Origin: Betaproteobacteria bacterium
GTDB taxonomy: Bacteria; Pseudomonadota; Gammaproteobacteria; Burkholderiales; SG8-41
Assembly (NCBI GenBank): GCA_025353085.1
Contig: JANXRI010000470.1
Coordinates: 1-6,827, forward strand
Direction: 5' to 3'
Length of the DNA: 6,827 nucleotides
Part shown: one piece after another, positions 1 through 5,496 of the stretch
Layout: every line of letters starts with the position of its first letter
Numbering within the stretch: position 1 is the stretch's first letter
Translations under genes and position numbers: made by a program
Notes under the pieces: model-generated
Told to the model about the DNA's origin: nothing
Database searches by the model: none
Seen by the model: only the letters and a program-made list of their open reading frames with translations

Positions 1-256
1 ACAAAGCGGGGGCGGTTACCGGCCTTCGTCGCCTGGTTTGGCGCCCGCTCAGACGTACCAGAAAGTGCTGGATGTCGAGCGCTTGCGCACGGGTTGCTGC
101 CGCCCGCTGCCAAACGAGCACGCAGGCCGCAACTCGCTACCCCCAGTCGCTTGGCAATGGCGAGCGCGTCATCCTGCAGCCAGTCTTCCACCCGGCGGGC
201 GAGGGTAGCTTCGAGCAAAATACGCTGTCGCTTATTTTGGGAATATCAACAGGACG
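1..256. other. Region with no confident gene; weak open minus-strand frame
   Basis: I see no gene here that I can name. On the minus strand one frame is open from about position 245 to the window edge, after a TGA at 246-248. Its first part reads like a helical protein (RILLEATLARRVEDW, then LAIAKRLGV), but the second half becomes Pro/Arg/Ser-rich and unconvincing. The only possible starts are a TTG at 216-218 and a GTG at 189-191, neither with a Shine-Dalgarno sequence. It could be the 5' end of a gene running off the window, a decayed gene, or chance openness in GC-rich DNA. The plus-strand frames run straight through the csp terminator and look like shadows. Confidence 0.3.
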
Positions 257-284
257 AAAAAAAACCCGCTTGCGCGGGCTTTTC
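257..284 (-). terminator. Rho-independent terminator of the cold-shock gene
   Basis: Read on the minus strand, a 5-bp GC stem (CCCGC / GCGGG) is closed by a GCAA tetraloop and followed at once by eight T residues (257-264). Several A residues precede the stem and can pair with part of the T run. It starts about 19 nt past the csp stop codon, the expected position. The plus-strand side has a shorter T run (280-283), so leaky bidirectional action is possible. Confidence 0.85.
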
Positions 285-302
285 TCCATCTACCGTTCGA
301 GC

Positions 303-509
303 TTAGTCGAGCGGACGAATGTTCGTCGCCTGATCGCCCTTGGGGCCGGTCGTGACGTCGTAGGATACTTTCTGGTTTTCACGCAGGCTTTTGAAACCAT
401 TTCCCTGAATTGCCGAGAAATGCGCGAAGAGGTCCTTGCCGCCATCGTCCGGTGTAATGAAACCAAAACCTTTGGCGTCGTTGAACCACTTAACAGTGCC
501 GTTACTCAT
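303..509 (-). CDS. csp: CspA-family cold-shock protein
   Basis: This is a 68-residue single cold-shock domain, an OB-fold that binds single-stranded RNA and DNA in the cytoplasm and acts as an RNA chaperone. The N-terminal NGTVKWFN block, the RNP1 motif KGFGFI (residues 13-18) and the RNP2-type motif DLFAHF (26-31) are all intact, with the exposed aromatics W8, F9, F15, F17, F28 and F31. Length is normal for CspA proteins. The ATG at 507-509 is backed by an AGGAAG Shine-Dalgarno seven bases upstream. The gene is monocistronic: its own promoter (654-682), a long leader and a terminator (257-284). The sequence does not show whether it is a cold-induced or a constitutive paralogue; the long leader favours post-transcriptional control. 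Confidence 0.97.
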   Translation of the reverse strand: MSNGTVKWFNDAKGFGFITPDDGGKDLFAHFSAIQGNGFKSLRENQKVSYDVTTGPKGDQATNIRPLD

Positions 510-647
510 GTGTGTTCTTCCTAATGATTAATGAAAGGCTCGCGCCCGGGTGCGAGAACTACAAGAGGAAAGTAACAACAACCTGAGGAAGTACCGCTTG
601 AATGCGGCCACTACGGACTGGCAATTTCACTGCTTGGAGATCCTGCG
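510..647 (-). promoter_or_regulatory. Long 5' leader of csp with hairpins
   Basis: If transcription starts about seven bases after the -10 box, the csp mRNA carries roughly 137 nt of leader, close to the long leaders known for cold-inducible cspA genes. It contains a strong near-palindromic hairpin at 539-556 (CTCGC / GCGAG arms extended through a G-C rich centre with one wobble pair) and a weaker one at 594-607 (CCGC / GCGG, six-base loop). The strong hairpin ends 16 bases before the Shine-Dalgarno. Long structured leaders on csp mRNAs act as thermosensing or stabilising elements in other bacteria; such a role here is inference. Confidence 0.6.
517..522 (-). promoter_or_regulatory. Ribosome binding site of csp
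   Basis: AGGAAG on the minus strand lies seven bases before the csp ATG. It sits just downstream of the leader hairpin at 539-556 and in an A/T-rich, probably unpaired stretch, which would leave it accessible. Confidence 0.8.
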
Positions 648-653
648 ACGCCC

Positions 654-682
654 GTTATACGCGACTGGATCGGGCGGGTCAA
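654..682 (-). promoter_or_regulatory. Sigma70-type promoter of csp
   Basis: On the minus strand a TTGACC box (677-682) and a TATAAC box (654-659) are separated by exactly 17 bases. Both match the sigma70 consensus at five of six positions. The predicted start is near position 647. Confidence 0.8.
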
Positions 683-796
683 ACTATTTCTAGGCCCTTG
701 TTTTTGCCGCTAACCGGGCATTCTGCAAGGCCAATTCGCAATGCGTGGTCAATGTGCGTAGTATCCGCCCACAACCTAATTCAGGCACACAACCCT

Positions 797-1177
797 ATGG
801 CGACCTACGGCGGCATCACATTCAACGGCAAATCGGGTGAAAAGTATTATTTCAAAGCATGGCCGCTCAACACACGCTTTAATGCGCTCGGCGCCGTTTA
901 TTTTGTGACGAAACGGGTGTTTGCCGACAAGACCTACCGCCGGGCGAGCCATGAAAGCATCTTCATCGGCCAGACTGCCGATCTGACCGCGCCGCTCGGG
1001 TTGGGAACGCAACTTGCGTGTTTTGAGAAAAATGGCGCCAACTGCATCTGCGTTTATGTCGACGCGAACGAAGAACGGCGGCTTGCGATTACACAGGATC
1101 TGCTATCCGCGCATCGCACGACCTGCAACGACATGCGGGAGCACCGCTCGCGCGCGCAGGCTGACGCAGAATTTTAG
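797..1177 (+). CDS. Small protein of degenerate GIY-YIG-like fold, function unknown
   Basis: The product has 126 residues. Its middle resembles the GIY-YIG nuclease core: a hydrophobic strand GAVYFVT (32-38) at the GIY position, then IFIGQTADL (55-63) at the YIG position, and near the C-terminus a helix followed by CND (110-112) where GIY-YIG proteins keep a conserved Asn (N111). The catalytic residues appear lost: the Arg expected four positions before the end of the LxxRF motif is Pro66, and the metal-binding Glu expected in the late helix is Thr99. If the fold assignment is right, this is a non-catalytic relative. The ATG at 797 was chosen because the frame's upstream extension (to 602) runs over the csp promoter on the other strand and looks non-coding. 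The ribosome site is weak (AGG at 784-786). The gene is divergent from csp and ends 26 bases before a palindromic terminator. That it is a gene is likely; the family call is tentative. Confidence 0.75.
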   Translation: MATYGGITFNGKSGEKYYFKAWPLNTRFNALGAVYFVTKRVFADKTYRRASHESIFIGQTADLTAPLGLGTQLACFEKNGANCICVYVDANEERRLAITQDLLSAHRTTCNDMREHRSRAQADAEF

Positions 1178-1203
1178 ATTCGCGGGCTGGACGGAACTGA
1201 AAA

Positions 1204-1237
1204 GAATAAGGCCGGCGCCATGGCGCCGGCCTTATTC
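1204..1237. terminator. Perfect 34-bp palindrome, probable bidirectional terminator
   Basis: Two 17-base arms (1204-1220 and 1221-1237) are exact reverse complements with no spacer. The RNA would form a very GC-rich stem around GCCGGCGCC with a CATG turn. It lies 26 bases after the stop of the 797-1177 gene and 44 bases after the helicase stop on the other strand. Flanks are T-rich in both directions (CTTATTCATT on plus, CTTATTCTTTT on minus), as in shared terminators between convergent genes. The T runs are interrupted, so efficiency may be moderate. Confidence 0.8.
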
Positions 1238-1281
1238 ATTCAACCCGGCGTGAGTGCTAAGCCGGGATCAATTCTGACTGA

Positions 1282-2619
1282 TTAACCGCGGCCGCGGCTG
1301 CGATTTCCGCCGAATCCACTGCCGCCGTCGCGCGATGACGGGCGTCCGCTTTTGCCGCCGAAAGCGGACTTGCCGCCCCAGCTCGAGCCGGTGCGCGGTT
1401 TCCCGGCGCTGCCGCCAAAGCTCTTGCGCGGATCGCCGAAACGTTTGCGATCATTGCCGCTGGGCGCTCCGCTGCGCGGTTTGACTTTCGGCTCCATGCC
1501 GGCAATCACGTGGCGCTCAATCTGATTGCCGGTATAGCGCTCGATCTGCTTGAGTTGCTGGCCTTCGTCCGGCGCGGCGAACGAAATCGCGATGCCTGAA
1601 TTGCCGGCACGACCGGTGCGGCCGATGCGGTGCACGTAGTCTTCCGCCACTTTGGGCAAATCGTAATTGATGACATGCGTGATGCTCGCGACGTCGAGGC
1701 CGCGGGCGGCGACGTCGGTCGCCACTAGCACGCGCACATTGCCGCTACGCATGCGCGCGAGCGTGCGGTTGCGCTGCGATTGATTCATATTACCGTGCAA
1801 TGCCGCCGCGGTATGGCCACCATCATTGAGCTTCTCGGCCAACCGGTCGGCGCCGTGCTTGGTTGCGGTGAACACGATGGCTTGCGTCAAACCGACGTCG
1901 CGAAGCAGGTGATCCAGAATGCGGTGCTTGTGGCTGCCGTCGTCGACGTAGTGCAGACGCTGTTCGATGTTATCGTGGTTTTCCTTCGTCGCCTCGCACT
2001 CGATCAGCTTCGGATTCTTGAGAAGGCGCTTGGCGAGCGTCGCGATATTGCCGTCGAGCGTCGCCGAAAAAAGCAACGTTTGGCGACCAGCCGGCATGGC
2101 GCCTGCAATGCGCTCGACCGGCTTTATGAATCCCATGTCGAGCATGCGGTCTGCTTCGTCAAGCACCAGCAATTCAAGCCGCGAAAAATCAACCCTGCCC
2201 TGATCGATGAAATCAATCAACCGGCCAGGCGTCGCCACCAGAATATCGAGCGGCGACTCGAGCAGTTTGCGCTGTTTCGGATAGGGCATGCCGCCTAGCA
2301 CTGTGCCGGTGCGCACGCGGGACATGAATTTACTGTATTTCTCGACGGCGGACGTGACCTGGAGAGCCAGTTCGCGCGTCGGGGTCAACACCAGCACGCG
2401 CGGACCGCGACCCGGCTTGGCCGGAATTGCTAAGCGCTGCAACGCGGGCAGCACGAAAGCGGCCGTCTTGCCCGTGCCGGTCGGGGCCGAGCACATAAGG
2501 TCGTGGCCGGCGATTGCGTCCGGAATGGCTTTGGCCTGCACCGGAGTTGGTTCGGTATAACCGGACGCAGTCAACGCCTGCACAATAGCGGGATTCAAAT
2601 TCAATGATTGAAATGACAT
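1282..2619 (-). CDS. DEAD-box ATP-dependent RNA helicase (RhlE/SrmB-like)
   Basis: This 445-residue cytoplasmic helicase unwinds short RNA duplexes using ATP; relatives act in ribosome assembly, mRNA decay and cold adaptation. All family motifs are present: Q motif (GYTEPTPVQ, 20-28), Walker A APTGTGKT (45-52), Ia PTRELA (80-85), GG (109-110), TPGR (130-133), DEAD (154-157), SAT (185-187), ATDVAARGLD (300-309) and HRIGRTGR (330-337). The tail (about 376-445) is basic and rich in Gly, Ser and Arg, likely disordered and RNA-binding. The SAPTGTGKTAAF and LLFSATLDG blocks recall SrmB, whereas the second RecA domain (FTATKHGADRLAEKL, NYDLPKVAEDYVHRIGRTGR) is more RhlE-like, so I give no symbol. 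The ATG at 2617-2619 begins MSFQSLNL, the usual family N-terminus, with AAGAAAG eight bases upstream; a 29-residue extension upstream is Cys-rich and lies in the leader. Confidence 0.96.
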   Translation of the reverse strand: MSFQSLNLNPAIVQALTASGYTEPTPVQAKAIPDAIAGHDLMCSAPTGTGKTAAFVLPALQRLAIPAKPGRGPRVLVLTPTRELALQVTSAVEKYSKFMSRVRTGTVLGGMPYPKQRKLLESPLDILVATPGRLIDFIDQGRVDFSRLELLVLDEADRMLDMGFIKPVERIAGAMPAGRQTLLFSATLDGNIATLAKRLLKNPKLIECEATKENHDNIEQRLHYVDDGSHKHRILDHLLRDVGLTQAIVFTATKHGADRLAEKLNDGGHTAAALHGNMNQSQRNRTLARMRSGNVRVLVATDVAARGLDVASITHVINYDLPKVAEDYVHRIGRTGRAGNSGIAISFAAPDEGQQLKQIERYTGNQIERHVIAGMEPKVKPRSGAPSGNDRKRFGDPRKSFGGSAGKPRTGSSWGGKSAFGGKSGRPSSRDGGSGFGGNRSRGRG

Positions 2620-2627
2620 CGATAAAA

Positions 2628-2634
2628 CTTTCTT
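2628..2634 (-). promoter_or_regulatory. Ribosome binding site deciding the helicase start
   Basis: AAGAAAG on the minus strand sits eight bases before the ATG at 2617-2619. It is purine-rich rather than a full Shine-Dalgarno match. It supports MSFQSLNL as the N-terminus over the longer in-frame ATG at 2704-2706. Confidence 0.6.
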
Positions 2635-2785
2635 AGAGGTACAACAAAAAACAAACGCGCAGGCAAAACAACTGCTGCAAGAGGCAGGCAAACGCCGCCA
2701 GCGCACGGGTATCGTCGCTAACCGTGGCTGAAGCAGCTATTTGAGAATGGGCGCTGAATCGAAGGGGTCAGGGACAGATGCAACC

Positions 2786-2821
2786 CGAAGATTTTCAATC
2801 CTGAGTGACTGGATTGCTTCG
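2786..2821 (-). promoter_or_regulatory. Bulged hairpin at the 5' end of the helicase leader
   Basis: An inverted repeat pairs CAATCC (2796-2801) with GGATTG (2811-2816) around a nine-base loop, and continues with CGAAG (2786-2790) against CTTCG (2817-2821), leaving a five-base A/T bulge (2791-2795) on one side: 11 base pairs in all. If the promoter at 2834-2861 is used, the structure begins within about six bases of the mRNA 5' end, where a stem can stabilise a transcript. The pairing is visible in the sequence; the role is inference. Confidence 0.5.
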
Positions 2822-2833
2822 AGGTGCGCGCAC

Positions 2834-2861
2834 ATTACACGAAATTCAGTGAAATTACCAA
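2834..2861 (-). promoter_or_regulatory. Candidate promoter of the helicase gene
   Basis: On the minus strand TTGGTA (2856-2861) and TGTAAT (2834-2839) are spaced by 16 bases; they match the sigma70 boxes at four and five of six positions. The surrounding DNA is the most A/T-rich stretch of the gap. The predicted start near 2827 gives a leader of about 208 nt. Confidence 0.5.
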
Positions 2862-3039
2862 TTGATCTGCGGAGTTATCGCGGATGCGCGAGACGAAGCT
2901 TGCATCAACCGTATGCACGAACCTGAAGGCTTCGAATGTAGTCGGCACCAAGAATCGCGCGCTTCGCGCAAGGAACTTGCCGACGCTTATGGCGCTCTTA
3001 CGCTCGCGCGATGCAGGGCAGAACACGCGAGTACATCCA

Positions 3040-3067
3040 GTGAGATGTTACCTGCGCATGCTATACT
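3040..3067 (+). promoter_or_regulatory. Extended -10 promoter of typA
   Basis: A TATACT box (3062-3067) is preceded by TG at 3059-3060, giving an extended -10 element. GTGAGA at 3040-3045, with a 16-base spacer, is a weak -35 box matching four of six positions. The start would be near 3074, giving a leader of about 29 nt. Confidence 0.7.
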
Positions 3068-3102
3068 CTTGCGCTTTTCAATTTAGCCCTCAGAGTCGCC
3101 CC

Positions 3103-4926
3103 ATGCGCGCCATCCGAAATGTAGCCATCATCGCCCACGTTGACCACGGCAAAACCACGCTGGTCGACAAACTTCTGCGCCAGTCCGGCACCTTTGCCGC
3201 GCATCAGCACATCGAAGAGCGCGTGATGGATTCGAACGATCTCGAAAAAGAGCGCGGCATCACGATTCTCGCCAAGAACTGCGCGGTCTCCTATAACGGC
3301 ACGCATATCAATATCGTCGACACACCCGGCCATGCGGATTTCGGCGGCGAAGTCGAACGCGTGCTATCGATGGTCGACGGTGTGTTGCTGCTGGTCGATG
3401 CGGTCGAAGGCCCGATGCCGCAGACGCGCTTTGTCACGCGCAAGGCATTAGCGCTCGGGCTGAAACCCATTGTCGTCGTCAACAAAGTGGATCGTCCCGG
3501 TGCAAGGCCCGACTGGGTCGTCAATCACACATTTGATTTATTCGACAAGCTCGGCGCAACTGAAGCGCAACTTGATTTCCCGATTATTTACGCGTCGGCG
3601 CTTGAAGGCTGGGCGACCGAAGATCTCGCGAAGAAGAACGACGATCTGAAGCCGCTGTTCGAGGCGATATTGAATTACGTCCCGGCGCGCGCGGACGATC
3701 CGAACGGCCCGCTGCAACTGCAAATCTGCTCGCTCGATTATTCAAGCTATGTGGGTCGCATCGGCGTTGGCCGCGTAATCCGTGGCCGCATCAAGTCAGG
3801 TCAGCTCGTAACGGTTCTGCATGGTCCGGACGGCGGTCCGATTGCGCCAATCAACGCCAAGGTAAATCAGGTCCAGGTGTTCAAAGGTCTCGAGCGCGTC
3901 GTAGTCGATCAGGCGGAAGCCGGCGACATCGTGTTGATCAACGGCATCGATGAAATCGGGATCGGCGTAACTGTCACCGATCCCGAGCATCCCGAAGCGC
4001 TGCCATTGCTCAAAGTCGACGAGCCTACGCTGACGATGAACTTCCAGGTCAACACGTCGCCGCTTGCCGGCCGTGAAGGCAAGTACGTAACAAGTCGCCA
4101 ACTGCGCGAGCGCCTGCAACGCGAGTTAATGAGCAACGTCGCGTTGAAAGTGGTCGAAACCGCGGATGCCGATGTATTTGAAGTGTCGGGCCGCGGCGAG
4201 TTGCATCTGACGATCTTGCTTGAAAACATGCGCCGCGAAGGCTACGAGCTCGCAGTCGGCCGTCCGCGCGTCGTCATCAAGGAAATTAACGGTGAGAAAC
4301 AAGAACCGTACGAAATGCTGACGGTCGACGTCGAGGATACAAACCAGGGCGCGGCGATGGAGGCACTCGGTGCGCGCCGCGGTGATCTGCAGGACATGCA
4401 ATCGGACGGCAAGGGCCGCGTGCGTCTTGATTACCGGATACCCGCGCGCGGTCTGATCGGCTTTCAGTCCGAGTTTATGACGATGACGCGCGGCACCGGC
4501 ATCATGAGCCATGTATTCGACGACTATGGCGCGATGAAACCTGACATGGCGGATCGGCGTAACGGCGTGCTGATTTCCGCCGAATCGGGTGAAGCCGTCG
4601 CCTATGCGCTGTGGAAATTGCAGGAGCGCGGCCGCATGTTCGTGAGCCCGGGCGATCCGTTGTATGAAGGCATCATCATCGGGATTCACAGCCGCGATAA
4701 CGACCTCGTCGTCAATCCGATCAAAGGCAAGCAACTCACCAACGTGCGTGCATCGGGCACCGACGAGGCCGTGCGCCTGGTGCCGCCGATCCAGATCACG
4801 CTCGAATCAGCGATCGAGTTTATCGCCGACGATGAACTGGTCGAGATTACACCGAAGTCGATTCGGATTCGTAAGCGCCACCTGCAGGAGCAGGACCGCA
4901 AGCGCGCCTCAAGGGCAGCCGCTTAA
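3103..4926 (+). CDS. typA: Translational GTPase TypA/BipA
   Basis: This 607-residue protein has the same length as E. coli BipA. It is a ribosome-binding GTPase of the EF-G/LepA class that aids 50S subunit assembly and is needed for growth at low temperature and under stress in several bacteria. The G domain carries G1 AHVDHGKTT (11-19), G2 RGITI (51-55), G3 DTPGH (73-77), G4 NKVD (127-130) and a G5-like SAL (165-167). A domain 2 barrel follows (about 205-300), then two EF-G-like alpha/beta domains, the latter including the GRGELHL block (363-369), and the BipA-specific C-terminal domain with RGLIGFQSEFMT (449-460) and a basic Lys/Arg tail. The ATG at 3103 begins MRAIRNVAIIAHVDHGKTT, the standard family start; the 73 codons upstream in frame are non-coding and cover the promoter. 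The Shine-Dalgarno is weak (AGAG, 3092-3095). No family motif is missing. Confidence 0.98.
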   Translation: MRAIRNVAIIAHVDHGKTTLVDKLLRQSGTFAAHQHIEERVMDSNDLEKERGITILAKNCAVSYNGTHINIVDTPGHADFGGEVERVLSMVDGVLLLVDAVEGPMPQTRFVTRKALALGLKPIVVVNKVDRPGARPDWVVNHTFDLFDKLGATEAQLDFPIIYASALEGWATEDLAKKNDDLKPLFEAILNYVPARADDPNGPLQLQICSLDYSSYVGRIGVGRVIRGRIKSGQLVTVLHGPDGGPIAPINAKVNQVQVFKGLERVVVDQAEAGDIVLINGIDEIGIGVTVTDPEHPEALPLLKVDEPTLTMNFQVNTSPLAGREGKYVTSRQLRERLQRELMSNVALKVVETADADVFEVSGRGELHLTILLENMRREGYELAVGRPRVVIKEINGEKQEPYEMLTVDVEDTNQGAAMEALGARRGDLQDMQSDGKGRVRLDYRIPARGLIGFQSEFMTMTRGTGIMSHVFDDYGAMKPDMADRRNGVLISAESGEAVAYALWKLQERGRMFVSPGDPLYEGIIIGIHSRDNDLVVNPIKGKQLTNVRASGTDEAVRLVPPIQITLESAIEFIADDELVEITPKSIRIRKRHLQEQDRKRASRAAA

Positions 4927-4952
4927 GAAAAGTTCGTCATCCGGCAGACGCC

Positions 4953-4988
4953 GAAGCTCAACGAAAAAACGCGTCTCATCAGAGCTTC
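4953..4988. repeat. Inverted repeat between convergent typA and membrane-protein genes
   Basis: GAAGCTC (4953-4959) and GAGCTTC (4982-4988) form perfect seven-base arms around a 22-base loop that contains six A residues. It is the only pairing I see in the 76-bp convergent gap. Without a T run after the stem on either strand it is not a classical Rho-independent terminator; it may be a weak one or chance. Confidence 0.35.
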
Positions 4989-5002
4989 CGCCAGCATGTA
5001 GG

Positions 5003-5473
5003 TCACTGTCGCACTACCTCCTGCGGCGTCTCGACCGGCCAGGCCGGGCCCGCCAGCGCGCGGATGACCTCGCCGGCTTTCCCATGTATTCGCACGCCGA
5101 TCTTCGGCGCCCTCAAAAATTGAAACTCGATGTACTCGAGGAAAAACGATTTACCCCGGCTCACGGTGATCTCGCGCCACGGGATGAATAGATCGCGGCA
5201 GTTCAACCGGAACAGAATGAACATCCGCAGATGCAAGCCGTCCGGATCGACGCCGAGATATAAGGCATTGCGCGCGCCGCCGAACGGACCGAGCGGCCCC
5301 ATCTGACTGCTGCGTATGCGCTCATAGCGCCCGGCGAAGGGACGCGCGGCGCGGTAGTGTTTGGCGAGGAACGCCCAACCGCTGATATAGCTGAGTAAAA
5401 ACGTTACCGCCAGCCATAGCCCCGCGAATAATAGTGTGAATGCGAGCGGCCGCCACCAGTGGTCGATTTCCAC
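5003..5473 (-). CDS. Hypothetical single-pass membrane protein
   Basis: I do not recognise the family. The product has 156 residues from a GTG at 5471-5473. One transmembrane helix is clear (about residues 9-31, PLAFTLLFAGLWLAVTFLL onward), followed by a basic stretch and a soluble domain of about 100 residues. That domain alternates strands and turns (LYLGVDPDGLHLRMF, FIPWREITV, FLEYIEFQFL, IGVRIHG) and ends in a short helix, a pattern like bacterial PH-type domains of small membrane proteins; this is a tentative impression. The basic loop after the helix suggests the domain is cytoplasmic. The start is uncertain: there is no strong Shine-Dalgarno, and the next in-frame ATG (5632) would overlap the upstream dehydratase gene by about 136 bp. 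The gene begins 23 bases after that gene's stop on the same strand, so co-transcription and translational coupling are likely. Confidence 0.75.
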   Translation of the reverse strand: MEIDHWWRPLAFTLLFAGLWLAVTFLLSYISGWAFLAKHYRAARPFAGRYERIRSSQMGPLGPFGGARNALYLGVDPDGLHLRMFILFRLNCRDLFIPWREITVSRGKSFFLEYIEFQFLRAPKIGVRIHGKAGEVIRALAGPAWPVETPQEVVRQ

Positions 5474-5496
5474 TATGGGTTTTCGCGCATCATCAA

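Larger units (their letters stand above)
2620..3102. other. Intergenic region between divergent helicase and typA genes
   Basis: This 483-bp gap holds the helicase leader (2620 to about 2827) with its hairpin and candidate promoter, and the typA promoter close to its right end. I see no gene in it. Bases 2862-3038 carry no recognised signal. The frame continuous with typA is open back to 2884, but its predicted residues do not resemble any TypA N-terminus. A phrase at 2764-2780 (GGGGTCAGGGACAGATG) recalls motifs that flank REP-associated transposase genes; only one copy is present. Confidence 0.6.

Noticed and set aside
72..524. Plus-strand 150-codon frame over the csp gene
   Set aside because: It is antisense to a clear cold-shock gene, crosses its terminator and has no recognisable protein features.
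735..764. Possible plus-strand promoter TTCGCA-18-TAGTAT for the 797 gene
   Set aside because: Both boxes match only four of six positions and the spacing is not ideal; too weak to list as a feature.
602..796. N-terminal extension of the 797-1177 gene
   Set aside because: The extra 65 codons overlap the csp promoter and leader on the other strand and read as non-coding; the compact domain begins at 797.
2620..2706. 29-residue N-terminal extension of the helicase
   Set aside because: It is Cys-rich, unlike helicase N-termini, and the ATG at 2617-2619 has a ribosome site and the normal family start.
2884..3102. 73-codon N-terminal extension of typA
   Set aside because: Family proteins begin at MRAIRN, and the extension covers the extended -10 promoter.
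4126..4734. Minus-strand 202-codon frame opposite typA
   Set aside because: It is antisense to a fully conserved GTPase gene and has no independent support.
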